From: Cacajao melanocephalus
Lineage: Eukaryota > Chordata > Mammalia > Primates > Pitheciidae
NCBI GenBank assembly: GCA_963573385.1
Contig: CAUYLG010047191.1
Coordinates: forward strand, 1-64,000
Reading direction: 5' to 3'
Length of the DNA: 64,000 nt
The stretch's first letter is position 1. Every line of letters begins with the position of its first letter. Shown here piece after piece: positions 31,852 through 64,000 of the stretch. The notes under the pieces are model-generated. The model was not told where the DNA came from, made no database searches, and worked only from the letters and a program-made list of their open reading frames with translations. The translations under genes and the position numbers were made by a program.

Positions 31852-32026
31852 GGAGTCACCTAATATTAAGCCTGGAATGCACTGTGTACAGAATAAACTT
31901 ATTCATGTGGAGAAAATTTGTACATTCGTACATGTGTGTAAGGGTCTGAAAGGATGCTCAATTATAAATTATAATTCCCTGGGGAGTAAGGCCATTTACT
32001 TTCTAGAACATCTTTTGATTCTGTGA

Positions 32027-32027
<1 letters not shown>

Positions 32028-32066
<39 letters not shown>

Positions 32067-32070
32067 ACAG
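32028..32070. repeat. (AC)n microsatellite
   Basis: About 20 AC units with one AA interruption. GAL3ST1 5' intron. Confidence 0.92.
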
Positions 32071-33129
32071 ACTTTACAAAAGAGCTTATATTACTTTGGA
32101 AAAATAAATAAAGATATTTCCACTTTGAAAATCTGCAGCCTGGCTGGAAGAAGAGGAAAAATCGGCTCATCTGAGCCCCACCTCTCCTCACTGTGTGGCC
32201 AAGGCAGACACACTGCCCTCTCTGAACCTCAGTGCACCAAGTGGGGAATGGGCAACAGGCGCCTGGGACCAAGAAGGAGCTGGGAAGTGTGGGTGGCACC
32301 GTGGAAGGGGCAGATGGGATAGGTTAGCCCTCCATCTGAGGGTACTGGGGGAGTGACTTGCAAGCATCCAGAAGCTTCTTCAATCTGAGCCCCTCTAGAA
32401 TGGGGTGCTGGAGCAGAGAGGCGGAAGATCACTCACTGGGGCATTTCAGCTGGATCCCAACTCGCTGGCTCAGAGGACCACTCCCAAAGTGTCAGCCCTG
32501 ACATCTGGCCCCTGCTGCCCCCTAGGCTGCCCGCATGGATACAGGTGGTAGCAGCTGAGAGAGGAATGTTTTTTGATGATTCAGAAAGCACTTTTTGATT
32601 GTGCAGGGTCATCTCTCCCTGCTGTTTCAAAGGGCAGCCACGCCTGTGACCTTGACAGACATGTTGACAGTCTCCCCTCCTAGCCCCATGTGATGTGTGG
32701 GGAAATTCAGGCTCAGTCGCTTGCAGAGCACCTACACCACAAAGCCAAAACGAGGAGAAACGCCACCGCTCTTTCTGCTCTACTGCCTAGTCTGGGTAAA
32801 TCACCCCGCTTACTGATGGCAGATTTGAGAAGCCTTAAAGAAGCTCTAACTGGGGAGCTGCAAGTCACAGCTTCACCAAGAAGTCAGTCACTTTGTCATT
32901 AGCTCCAAAAACGCTGAGAACCCGAGCTGAGGATGCAGGAGTTGATAATATCAGTCTCTGTACCTTATAACATGCCTGAAATATTTTTTAAGGATTGTTA
33001 TGCACTTGTTTGCATAACACTATGTAACAATATAAGGGTTTGTGAAAAGGTACTGACACTTGCAGTGCATGATGCTGGAGATACATACACCGCCTCTCCA
33101 CTCCTGGAAACTCCCCCGGTAACTCTGCC

Positions 33130-33290
33130 CCCCGACCAGGTGGGTGACCTTGGGCAAGTGACTTTCCTTCTCTGAGCCTCAGTTTCCTAAAAAATGGCAG
33201 GTACTATGACACTGTCACAGGCCTGCTGTGAGGCACGCAGAACCCCGCACACACTCAGTGTTAGCTCCTCTGATCAATCATACTGTTATC
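33130..33290 (+). repeat. MIR fragment
   Basis: GTGACCTTGGGCAAGTGACT, TCTCTGAGCCTCAGTTTCCT and GGCCTGCTGTGAGGCACGCA. GAL3ST1 5' intron. Confidence 0.8.
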
Positions 33291-34054
33291 CTCCTAGATC
33301 CCACCTGGTAGGGGAAGCAGGCTCTGTCTGTGCAGACTTCTAGAAGGCCACCATCCCCATCCAAGGCCCCGGAACTCACAGGTGGGAAGGCAGGCATCCT
33401 TTGGGCCCCCACTTCCTCCCACCATTGCCCCTCACCTGGTGATTCCAGTAGTCCCCAGCCTGATGACCCCTATGGGCACCTGGGCTCCATCCTGTTCTGC
33501 CCTGTTTGGAGTCGTGTGGAGCCCCTAAAAGGGCTCATTCCGTCAAAGTGAAGCAAGGAGCCCTCCACAAGCCCGCAGCCGGGCCCAGAATTCCATTTCT
33601 GCATCATTCTTCCAGGTTAATCATTGCCTCTTTCACTGGGTGGCACACCTAGTCCGTCAGAACCCGGTGGGAGGGGTTGTGGGGGACACACTCCTCCCTT
33701 GCTGGGTGACACGAGGGCGTCAGACCCATTAAGGGAAGGAGATGCATGAGGAGCAGGCATTCTCTGTCTGCAGGGAGCTTCCTCCAGGAAGGGCTGCCTG
33801 AGCAAGCAGGGAATGAAGCAGGCCGAGGTGGCAGCTGGGAACAGGGCTTTGTTGTCTCTGCTCCCAGGGTAGCAGCCTGCCCACCCGCTGAAGTGTCAGG
33901 CGGAGCTGGGAGCCAGGGAGGCGAGGGGGAGGGGTCCAGAGCTGAGGGTTTGGGGCGGCCCAGGCAGATCCAAGAAGGCAGGACCCCAGAGGAGCAGAGA
34001 GAGGTCATGGGTTGGGCTGGGGTCCTGAGACGGGGGCCAAGGCAAGACTCCTAT

Positions 34055-34175
34055 GATTTGGAGTCAGCTCAGCTACCTCTGAGCCGTGACCTTGGACAAG
34101 TCACTGAATCTCCCTGAGCCTCAGTATCCGCCTCTGGATAACGGGGATAGGTAGCAATGCCTCCTTCACAAGACA
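34055..34175 (+). repeat. MIR fragment
   Basis: GTGACCTTGGACAAGTCACT, TCTCCCTGAGCCTCAGTATC and GATAACGGGGATAGGTAGCA. A further shorter MIR-like piece is at 34225-34300. Confidence 0.75.
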
Positions 34176-35169
34176 AGGAACAGTGTGCACAGTGGCTGCT
34201 CTGGCCCAGGCCTGCCCTCCTGTGCCCACTGTGTGACCCTGGACAAGCCTCACCCTCTCTGGGCCTCAGGTCATCCCATCAGTAAAGGAAGAGGTTGGAT
34301 ATTCCCAACTGAAATGGACAGTCCTCCACACCTCTCTTCCCTCTGGAGGATTCTCACGGCACCTCCCACCTGTCATCGAGGAAGCCCAGCCGGAGGATCA
34401 GGTGTCAGGCCTGCTGCCCTCTCTCTCTTTCCCTCCTCCTGGTGTGGGTTACAGCAGCCAGACATGCTGTGCAGTCACCTCTCTGGGTGGGGCAGTTCCC
34501 ATTGGGAAAGGCTCGGTCTGTAGTGTGCTCTCTGCTGGTACCAAAATGCTGGCCTGGCACCGAGGGGGCAGACCAAGCTGGACCCCCTTCCTGGGCACTG
34601 GCCTAGGAAACGGGAGCTGTGGGATTTCCTATGGGACCCATCCTGGATGCCAGGGTTTGTCCTGCCCTCCCAAACCTCTCCTTGGTGGCTTTGCTTCCTC
34701 TGGGGTACAGGTCAGGGCCTTCCCCCAGCAGAGGGGATCCATCCCTTACTATGGCCTCCAGCTCCAGCTCTGACCCCTTTTCTGAGGAGGGCCGATGGAG
34801 ACAGGGGAGATATCGGCCCATCCTCCCCTAGGGCTCAGGCCACTGTGTCCAGGATTAATCATTAACCACTCCCAGCTCCAGCCCAGCCCCAGCAGCCTGC
34901 CTTCTGCCCCACCCATCCCACCTTCAGGGACTGAGAAGCCCTGGAAGGGGGGTTGGGGGGCTGGGGGAAAAACCAAGGCCAGGGAGAGCACCAACTTGCG
35001 CCCTCTCTGGCCCCCACCGGGCCACCCTCTGGCAGTGGGCAGGGGCACCCAGTGCCCGGAGCAGCCATGCGGCACTCCTATTCCCCTCCTCCGGCACAGG
35101 TCCCAATTTGAGGGTTCGGGTAATGTGGGCGGTATCCCCAGGGAGTAGACTGAGGCAGGGCTCAAGCTG

Positions 35170-35640
35170 GCAGTGCGTGCTGGAGCCCGGGACGTACCTT
35201 GTCCCCGTCCTCCTCCGCCTCAGCGTGGCTGGCTCGGCCCGGGCCGCGCCGCCCGGGCGCTCACTGGGCGGCGGGGCGCACCCGCCTGGGCCCCCCGCTC
35301 CACCAGGCCTGGTCCATGCCCCCGCCCCCGCCGCCGCTGCCGCCGCACCGCGCCCGCTCCCGGCCAGGTGCGGCCGCCAGCCTGGCCCGGCCTCCGGCGC
35401 CGGGGCCAATGGACGCCCCGGGCCCCGGCCCCCTCCCCGCCCCGTTCCGGCCCCCTCTGCGCCCGCCTGAGACGCACAGAAGCTGCATTCAGCGCTCTGG
35501 GGCGCATCGCTGCGCCCCCGCCGCCGGCCCAACAAGGCCCGTTTGTCTCGGATGCGCCAACGGGGCCATTGTCCCGCCGCCAGCCCTCTGGCTCAACGGA
35601 GCCCCCAGCCCAGAAGACTCGAGGATGCCCAGGCTTGGTG
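35170..35640. promoter_or_regulatory. GAL3ST1: CpG island, probable upstream GAL3ST1 promoter
   Basis: The densest CG-rich block in the window, with many CGs, GC boxes such as ccgccc and gggcgg, and no Alu. A minus-strand donor (gtacgt) lies at 35197-35196 after CGGGGACAAG, so a noncoding first exon of the minus-strand gene, GAL3ST1, is expected to its right. It lies about 14.4 kb upstream of the GAL3ST1 start codon and about 2 kb beyond the PES1 3' end. Confidence 0.7.
35198..35450 (-). other. GAL3ST1: Candidate GAL3ST1 noncoding first exon
   Basis: Left border set by the gtacgt donor. The right border (transcription start) is not visible, so the end given is nominal. No start codon from here joins the GAL3ST1 coding exon; it would be 5' UTR. 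Confidence 0.45.
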
Positions 35641-37614
35641 ATGGTGGGGAGGGGAGCCAGGGCCCTGGGAAAAAGGCGCGGCGGGACCATTGCTTAACTT
35701 TGGTTGGGGGGCCCTGGGGCTCTTGGGATCCAGTGGACCATATGGCTTCTTGCTCTAGGCAGTGCCAACTGGGGACAACACATTTTTGGCACTCATGGGA
35801 GTAGGGGGAGCTCAAGCAAGAGGCTGAGCTCCCACTGGTCCTGCCACCTGGAGGTCTCAGCTGTCAGTCTCTAGGGTGCGAAAGACGGCTGAGCAGGGCC
35901 ATCAGGAGGCAGGTGTCCCATCCAGGCCCTGTCTTATTTTCCAGGCCTGGGCTTTCCTTCTTCACCCCAGAGGAGCAAGACTACAGATGAACACCAATGC
36001 CTGCCAGGGGCTAGGAATCCTCAGCGCCAGCTGTGGGCAGTAAGGAACCAGCTGGCCACCCAGTGGGGCCTGGGACGCGTCAGAGCCCCGCTGCCCCCGC
36101 CATTACTGCGCGATTCTGGAATGGGGAAAATTCCACATCAGCATGGCTGCCAGGGATATTTCCGTATCTGATGGGCCTGTGCCCCAGCCTTGTGGCCCTG
36201 GATGCACAGGCCCCCAGACAGGCCTGAGTTGTCCCCTGGGACTGCAGGCTCTGGCTCCAGAGGTCCTGACCCTCTGTTCCTGTCTCTGGAGGCAACCCTG
36301 CTCCCTCCCATCGTGGTGTGCATGACAGAGTGGGAATGGCACACAGCCCTCTCCTCCCACCCACAGCCAGGCCCAGCTGAGGAGGGTGGGGGGGCTGGGT
36401 TTTCTGCTACTCAGGCCGGAGCCTGCCCAAGCTCTTGCCTTCCCCCTGCACAGGTTGGACCTATTGCCACTGCCACAAAAACATTCTCTGCCCACACAGC
36501 AAATAGTGAGAGACAGAGGGCAAGGCCCTCAGGTGCATAGATTCGGGGAAGGTAAAGCCATTCCAAACCCACACTTCCTCAGCCTGGCCCCACCCCCAGG
36601 GGTACCTTGGGGAGTCTGTCCTGGGAGGGGCTTAGAGTGACCACCAAGAGCCCCAGGTTGTGGTCCTGGTTCCATCATGATGCACTGGCGGTTCCAGGTT
36701 AGGGCGTGTCCCCCTGGGCGTCAGCAGGGGCACTGTCAAGGTCAGCGGGGAAGCTGTCAGGAAGTCCTCACACATCACAAGCGGAGCTGCTGGTGAAGCC
36801 TATGCTGGGAAGTACTCAGCAGTTCTACCAACGGGTCCACAAGGCAAGCTGAGGGCAGGACCTCACCACAGGCCCACAGATCCCTCAGGCTCTGGCTTTC
36901 ACCTTCTGGGCCGACTCCAGCAGGAAGTGATGAAAATCAGTTGATGTTTATGAAGTACTACACACCTGACATTACTGAGTCGATAAAGTCTAAGCCTATG
37001 AAGTTTTCACAGATCCCTCAGCACATCCCTCTGAAAGACCAGAATTTTTTTTTTTTTTGAGTTGCTCTTGTTGCCCAACTGGAGTGCAATGGCACGATCT
37101 CAGCTCGAGGCAATCTCTGCCTCCCGGGTTCAAGCAGTTCTGCCTCAGCCTCTCAGGTGGCTGGGATTACAGGCATGCACCACTGCACCTGGCCAATTTT
37201 GTATTTTTAGTAGAGACGGGGTTTCACCATGGCCAGGCTGGTCTCGAACTCCAGACCTCAGGTGATCCACCCACCTCAGCCTCCCAAAGTGTTGAGATTA
37301 CAGGCGTGAGCCACCGAGCCCGGCTCAAAGACCAGAATTTCTACCGGGAACTGACACGTGAGCAAGCAGGTGCAGAGGGAAAGTGCCTGGGCTAGAATGT
37401 GAACCAAGGTCAGACGGGCTGCGGAGCCCATGCCCAGAACCTCTGCGCCTACCTTTGGCATCCCTTGGACCTGGAGGGGTCCTTGGACATCCAGAGAGCT
37501 CTGAGCTGTGCCCAGGTCCATCTTGGTAAATACCCAGGTTGGCCCAGCCTGCAGCACAGTGTGCTAGGAGGGCCTCCTCCAACCCCAGGAAGGCTCATGG
37601 ACACAGAATACAAT
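35641..37614. other. Intergenic DNA between GAL3ST1 CpG island and PES1 3' end
   Basis: Unique, moderately GC-rich sequence and one antisense Alu. A possible alternative upstream GAL3ST1 promoter could sit here, but I see no clear signal. Confidence 0.5.
37046..37325 (-). mobile_element. Alu
   Basis: TTTTTTTTTTTTGAGTTGCT to GAGCCACCGAGCCCGGC, between GAL3ST1 and PES1. Confidence 0.92.
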
Positions 37615-38027
37615 TGGCACAAAAGTCCAGTCATTTAGTAACAAATGCTGCCCCCACCCTCTCCCCATCACAGCACCCTGGGAATCATGGGTCCAACTGT
37701 GTGGGAGGGGGCTGTGGAAGGCCAGGGCGAATAGGGGCAGCAGGTAAGAGGCTGGGTGGGCCCCTCCACCTCATGTCACTGGCTCCTGGGAGCACAGAAT
37801 CAGGCTGGGCACAGAGGCCTCTTCTCTGCTCGGGCACCAGCAGGGCAGCTCCATCCAAGGGAGCGCCAGGGCTGCCCATAGGCCCAGCCAGAGAGCATGA
37901 GAGATCAGGGCTGGCTGGAGAAAGGAGAAGAGAAATGACTCTGGTTCATCACACTTAGGTCCTCTGGCCTGCCTCTGCCACGTTCAGCTGCTAGGAGCTG
38001 GCCTCAGCCCTGAGGGGCCGCCAGCGC
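37615..38027 (-). other. PES1: PES1 3' UTR
   Basis: About 410 nt of non-repetitive sequence after the stop. No AATAAA is seen; the variant ACTAAA at 37634-37639 is the best polyadenylation signal, so the end near 37615 is an estimate. Confidence 0.55.
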
Positions 38028-57169
<19,142 letters not shown>

Positions 57170-57260
57170 CGCTCCACGTTGAGTAGCAGACTAGGGCCGC
57201 GCGGACAGACAGCGCTACTTCCTCCCGCACGTGCCCTCCCAAGGACCCCCGAGGACCCCC
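57170..57260 (-). promoter_or_regulatory. PES1: PES1 5' UTR and core promoter
   Basis: GC-rich, TATA-less sequence upstream of the ATG. A palindromic CACGTG E-box at 57228-57233 and an ETS-type GGAAGT core at about 57216-57221 (minus strand) lie within 65 nt of the start codon. E-boxes of this type bind MYC/MAX and USF, and ribosome-biogenesis genes are commonly MYC-responsive. The transcription start cannot be read. Confidence 0.65.
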
Positions 57261-57479
57261 CCCCAATGTCCGTTTGCGCAGGCTGCCCAATGAGATGCCT
57301 GTATAGGTCCAGGGAAAGATGGGGATTTTCTCCTCGAAACTTAAAACCATACTCTGAAAAAGAAATCACTGAGACTATCCTTTCCAGATCTTTTCCGCTT
57401 ACAATCAGTTACAACCGATTTAAATGTTAAAACAAACATGGATATACAGGCATTTATGTAATCTCCCTGATGACGGTCT

Positions 57480-57720
57480 TTGACTGTGAGCCTCGTTGCA
57501 TGTTGGGACGGAGAGAGGCGGAAGGCTCGGAGACAGCGCAGTGCCTTCTGGGATGCAGAGGGGCAACACGCTCCATGGTGCGCGATGGGATTGCGTTGTC
57601 AAGGTAACGGTTGCTAAGCGTCGTCAGAACTTGGCTGGCGCAGCTGAGAAGCGGCCCCCGCGGTGCGAGGTGAGGCTGCGCTTGGTTCCCCACCGCCTTA
57701 GGGTTCTCTTTAGTTCATTT
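57480..57720 (+). promoter_or_regulatory. Divergent side of the PES1 promoter with X-box
   Basis: A second CG-rich block about 300 bp upstream of PES1 holds CGGAAG (57519-57524, ETS type) and GTTGTCAAGGTAAC (57595-57608), a near-perfect inverted X-box for RFX factors. A plus-strand donor, GCGAG|gtgagg, stands at 57669/57670. Together they suggest a divergent plus-strand transcript, noncoding as far as I can see. Confidence 0.45.
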
Positions 57721-57848
57721 CCTGTTATGCGGATAAAATAGAAGAAAGGAAAACATTTTTCCTCGCGGAGGTATAGAGACCTAAGAGGCCACTTATATTT
57801 CCTGAGCCTTAGTGGTGGACTCGTGGTATATTTACAACGTACATTCAA

Positions 57849-58159
<311 letters not shown>

Positions 58160-58530
58160 TCAACATATTCAAGTTTTTAATTTGTACACATAAATTCTGT
58201 AAGTGTTCCTCAAAGAATAATCCAAGATTAATACAAATAGTCACACCACCTTGAGGTGGTGTTAAACAAACATGGCAGTAGATGCAATTTTAAGAATTTT
58301 TTAAAAACCTTTCTCCCGTTTTCCAAATTCCAAATTTCATTTGGACATGACCTCAAAAGTTTAAATTTGAGGCTCTTGTGACTGTGACCTTGCCCAAGGC
58401 CATGGTCCTAGAACTCTCATATGTAGAGGCAGACGTTAAGCACTGGTGAATACTTGTTTTGAACTATGTGACTTGCATTATCTATCTTAAAGCTAAAATT
58501 TAAAATCCAGCAATTACACAGTTGAAATGA

Positions 58531-59111
<581 letters not shown>

Positions 59112-59475
59112 TTATTTCTTCCAAGCTGGTTCCCTCCATTGGTGGACCCCAGAGGGGACCTTCCCTGTCAGCCCTGCATTGGCAGGGGCCTGCCCAGTCC
59201 TTCCCAGTTCCTTCCCAGTGCCTGGTTCCAGTTCGTTGTATCCAGACTCTGGAAGGAATGTCTTTGTCAGCCCTGAGTTTAAAGGGGGCCTTCGTGATTT
59301 CCTCCATTCAGACCATGGAGGGAATTTTGTGGACCCTGGGCTTAAGGGTGGTGCCGGAGGGGTAATCAGGTCAGACTCAGCTGGTCCATAAGGTTTTGTG
59401 AGGGTGCTTATGCTGAGAGTACCCTCGAAGGGTCACCTGGGTGAGGAAAGTGCAATTACTGGGGGAGGGCTTAGT

Positions 59476-59776
<301 letters not shown>

Positions 59777-60189
59777 CATTAGAGGGGCATAGTTCTAATG
59801 GGACAGTTTCTAGCCAACCACCTTCAAGAACCCTGGCAGCTTACATGTTTAAAAACTACAAGGTAAGTTCAAAGGCATGCTAGCCTTTTTTGGACCCTAG
59901 CTGGCTACATATTATGGTCCAGCTTTGGGCACATTTTTAAACTGATGGGCAAATTACATCAAGGAAACTTCAGAGCTCAAATGGTTAACCTGCAAGTATG
60001 GAGTTAACATATAGAGTCTTCTAAGTTCTCTATTCCCTTTTCTACCTACTTTAAATCTGTTGACTTTTCTGCTGGTGTGGAGATAAAACTCTTTACAATG
60101 TTACTAATTCAAGGCTACCTGGAGATTTTATTTTTCTGTATAGTTCAGCCAGGTTCTAGCTAAAATGTAAGCATTAAAAATGTAACCCT

Positions 60190-60490
60190 GCTGGGCGGGG
60201 TGGCTAATGCCTGTAATTCCAGCCTTTTGGGAGGCTGACGCAGGTGGATCGCCTGAAGTCAGGAGTTCGAGACTAGCCTGACCAACATGGAGAAAACCTG
60301 TCTCTACTAAAAATATGAAATTAGCTGGACGTGGTGGTGCATGCCTGGGATCCCAGCTAATCGGGAGACTGAAGCAGGAGAATCACTTGAACCCCGGAGG
60401 CAGAAGCTGTGGTAAGCCAAGATCGCGCCATTGCACACCAGCCTGGGCAACAAGAGTGGAACACCGTCTCAAAAATAATAATAATAATAA
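60190..60490 (+). mobile_element. Alu
   Basis: GCTGGGCGGGGTGGCTAATG to AAAATAATAATAATAATAA. Confidence 0.9.
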
Positions 60491-60522
60491 CCCTAAACTC
60501 ATTGTTTTTTCAAGTGTATGGT

Positions 60523-60557
<35 letters not shown>

Positions 60558-60560
60558 GGT
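60474..60560. repeat. (ATA)n and (GT)n/(GTAT)n microsatellites
   Basis: ATAATAATAATAATAA at the Alu tail, then a TGTGTGTGTG run passing into GTATGTATG. Confidence 0.88.
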
Positions 60561-60561
60561 A

Positions 60562-60675
60562 TGGGGTCTTGCTATGTTGCCCAGGCTGGTTTCGAACTTC
60601 TGGGCTCAAGCAGTTCTCCTGTCTCAGCCTCCCAAAGTGCTGGGATTACAAGCATGAGCCACAATGCTTGGCCCC
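60562..60675 (-). mobile_element. Alu monomer fragment
   Basis: GGGGTCTTGCTATGTTGCCC to GAGCCACAATGCTTGGCC. Confidence 0.82.
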
Positions 60676-60903
60676 ATTTAAAACTTAAAAAAAAAAAGAT
60701 AGATCTTAAAAATCAAACTGCCATGGAAACTACCCAAAATTTTTGTTCACAGCTGCCATTAGATTATCTATTGGGACAAATAAAGTTTAGCCTTGTAAAC
60801 AAGTTCCAGTTTTTTCAAAAATAACTTGGACCCAACCATCTTTTATAAACTGGTGAATTTGTAGTACTATCCCATGACTAGAGTTTCAAGGTAAAAGCTG
60901 TAA

Positions 60904-61519
<616 letters not shown>

Positions 61520-61849
61520 TAAAAAATTTGTATGTGTATATATGTGTTTAGATGTGTTTACATATGTCGTATATTGTGTCTAAATGGTACCAAACTGACT
61601 TATAAATAAATACCCGTAAATTAAGTAAGCCCAAATATTTTTCAAGTTCATGTGACTTAGGCAAATCTTTTTTTTTTTTTAAACCGAATCACACTCTGTC
61701 TCCACCCCATAGTAAGTGCAGAATGCATATAACATACATGGTTATTCAATACACACACATTGGACCCCCTTCATCAATAGTCATCATTCCTCCATTAACC
61801 TGTTAAGCATATATACTTGGCCAGCCCGTTCAGCATAGTTCTTCTTTAA

Positions 61850-61962
61850 ATGTTTGGTGGAATTCACCAATGAAGTCGTTTGGTGGACTTTTTGGGGGGA
61901 GAGGTTTTTGATTACCTATTCAGTCTTTTTCTTGATATAGATATGTTCAGATTTCCTATTTC
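61850..61962 (-). mobile_element. L1 ORF2 fragment
   Basis: The segment TTTGGTGGAATTCACCAATG ... GAGGTTTTTGATTACCTATT is the reverse complement of the L1 reverse-transcriptase region (GGRN...FLPGEFHQ side). Cut by the Alu at 61966. Confidence 0.8.
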
Positions 61963-61965
61963 TTT

Positions 61966-62235
61966 ATTTTTTTCTTTGAGACAGAGTTTTGCTCTTGTTG
62001 CCCAAGCTGGAGTACAATGGTGGGATCTTGGCTCACTGCAACCACCACCACCCAGGTGCAAGCAATTCTCCTGCCTCAACCTCCTGAGTAGCTAGGATTA
62101 CAGGCGCGTGCCACCATGCTCGGCTAATTTTTTGTATTTTTAGTAGGAATGGGGTTTCGCCATGTTAGCCAGCTGGTCTCGAAGTCCTGACCTCAGATGA
62201 TCTGCCCGCCTGAGACTCCATCTCAAAAAAGAAAA
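61966..62235 (-). mobile_element. Alu with scrambled left end
   Basis: TTTTTCTTTGAGACAGAGTT to GATCTGCCCGCC at 62211, then directly TGAGACTCCATCTCAAAAAAG, which is a plus-strand Alu tail. Confidence 0.85.
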
Positions 62236-62596
62236 ATTATAAATCCTTCTATTGATTTGTTCTATCTTGATAGAGTTACTGTTTAGGTTAACTGAAATAA
62301 CATTACATACATATAATGCTTAGTATAGTGCCCAGCCCATGATCGGTGCTTAATATATGGTATCTGGTATTTTTTTCTTCTTCTTATGAGTATGGCAATG
62401 CCAAAGTGGACATTTATCAGGGTATGGTGGACCAGATTGCTATATAGGAAATTGGAAGGAGCTTTAGAATTAAACAGTGCTCTGTGTGTGTCTTTGAGCA
62501 GGCTGTCACCCTTTTTGTGCCTGATTTCTCCATCTGTGAAAAGGTGAACACAAATGAGAACCATTCACCTTCACTGTCTTTCAACTCAGATTCTTT

Positions 62597-62880
62597 TTTG
62601 GTTTTTGAAACGGAATCTCCCTCTGTTGCCCAGGCTGGAGTGCAGTGGCTCAATCTCAGCTCCCTGCAACCTCTGCCTCCTGGGTTCAAGCAATTCTCCC
62701 TGCCTCAGCCTCCCTAGTAGCTGGGAATACAGGTGCCTGCCATCACACCCAGTTAATTTTTGTATTGTTTTAGTAGAGACAGGGTTTCACCACATTGGCC
62801 AGACTGGTCTCGAACTCCCAACCTCAGGTGATCCCCCCGCCTCGGCCTCCCAAAGTGCTGGGATTACTGCACCCAGCCAA
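62597..62880 (-). mobile_element. Alu
   Basis: TTTTTTGGTTTTTGAAACGG to GGGATTACTGCACCCAGCC. Confidence 0.9.
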
Positions 62881-64000
62881 CTCTGAGATTCTTTTATTTT
62901 TGAAAGAATGTTGACTTTGGACAAAGCATGATTCCTTTTGTATGTGAAATGAATAAAATTACACCCAAAGAATCAAAAATGCCTATCGTGTTTGTTAGGC
63001 ACCTAGCACAGTGCTGGGCACAAAGTAAGAACTCAAGAAAGAGTGTTGGAATAGATATTGAGTAGAAAGTTATTTTAAGAGGGAGTATGTCTAGAAGCAT
63101 TGTTCTTGGGTTCTTAGTGAATTGAAAATCAAAAAATACTGTTTTTGTTCACGTAATCAAATTCCACTGTGGAATCAAGTGAAGGCCAAGACAGAGGCAA
63201 GATCTGAGCTTCAAGGGATGTGAGAACAGAAATGTCATTCTTCCTGGAATGTACTCTTCTTACTAGGAAGCACTCACTACTCCTGACATTCCAAGAGAGG
63301 TTTCTGCGACGGGGGGAAGGAAGGGTGCATTCGAGGTGCATCAGGTGTGAACATTTACTTGAATGAGTTTAGAGGAATATGACATGATGTGCCCAGGCCG
63401 TGCAATGCAGAGAGGTGACCCGGTACCAAGACCAGCTTCCACCCAGGCGACGCTGAAGGAATTAAAAAGCAGACACAAAGACAGAGTGTAAAGTGGGACT
63501 ATCTGGGGGCCAACAGCCTTCCAAGCTGAGAGCCTCAGGGGCTGACAGCATTCCGGGCTGAGGGCCTTGAGCAGACGCTGACCCACGTATTTAGTCTCTC
63601 TGAACAGGTGATTATTATTAACAAACAGGTGTTCTGTGTTTTCTCATAGACCAAAAATAAACGAGGCTGGCAGCTGGTGCCTGCTTACCACTGATACTAC
63701 AAAGTATTCTCCACGAGGGAGCCAAGGGGGCAGGGTCACATATCCCGTGCTTAAAGAACTAGTTTAACTGGTGTGTGATATACACATACTGTTTACTACT
63801 TTAGAACAGCCTGAGCAGTTTTCTGCTTGGGGGACTGGCTTGGTTTTCCTTGCCACTTTCAGCAAAAAATATAGTCCATTATACACTCAGCAGCCAGGAG
63901 CTGGGAAGGCAGGTGCGAGGCCTTGCAGCTGTGAAGCTTTGAACACGTCCCTTCACTTTTCTGAGCTTACATTTTCCCGTAGGGTTATTATGAGGATCAC

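Noticed and set aside
35199..35804. Pro/Arg-rich open frames of 170-200 codons in the CpG island, both strands
   Set aside because: CG-rich islands lack stop codons by composition; no family resemblance and no coherent splice pattern.

Overview
This is primate nuclear genomic DNA: intron-rich genes, roughly sixty Alu copies in both orientations, an L1PA-type 3' end, L2, MIR, MER5 and Tigger remnants, and a degraded class I endogenous retrovirus. The gene order SEC14L6 - GAL3ST1 - PES1, all on the minus strand, is that of human chromosome 22q12.2. The spliced PES1 protein gives 591 residues against the 588 I recall for human, with three extra Glu and about ten other differences. I therefore infer a non-human catarrhine primate. 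That inference rests on memory of the human proteins, not on an alignment.

Layout. 1-9,879: minus-strand exons of a SEC14-like lipid-binding protein, most likely SEC14L6, running off the left edge. The reading frame is broken by an in-frame TGA, and conserved arginines are lost, so the gene looks inactivated here. A 5S rRNA pseudogene lies in one of its introns (8,529-8,648). 9,880-17,827: intergenic DNA with a truncated antisense ERV1 provirus (pol 3' part, a remnant of env, and a 3' LTR) and pyrimidine-rich microsatellites. 17,830-20,822: GAL3ST1, with two coding exons giving an intact 423-residue cerebroside sulfotransferase. 20,823-35,640: its long 5' intron region, ending in a CpG island (about 35,170-35,640) with a minus-strand donor that is probably a GAL3ST1 first exon. 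37,615-57,250: PES1 (pescadillo), with 15 coding exons, all splice sites canonical and frame intact. 57,170-57,720: PES1 promoter with an E-box and, on the far side, an X-box and a possible divergent plus-strand first exon. 57,720-64,000: repeat-rich DNA in which I see no gene; the next gene in the human order, TCN2, is not reached.

The three genes are not functionally linked: lipid transfer, sulfatide synthesis in the Golgi, and 60S ribosome biogenesis. The ordinary reading explains nearly everything in the window, and I found no undescribed system. The best leads are the SEC14L6 nonsense codon, the retroviral LTR placed upstream of SEC14L6 on the same strand, the 5S pseudogene, a tandem splice acceptor in GAL3ST1, a hairpin in the GAL3ST1 5' intron and the divergent side of the PES1 promoter.
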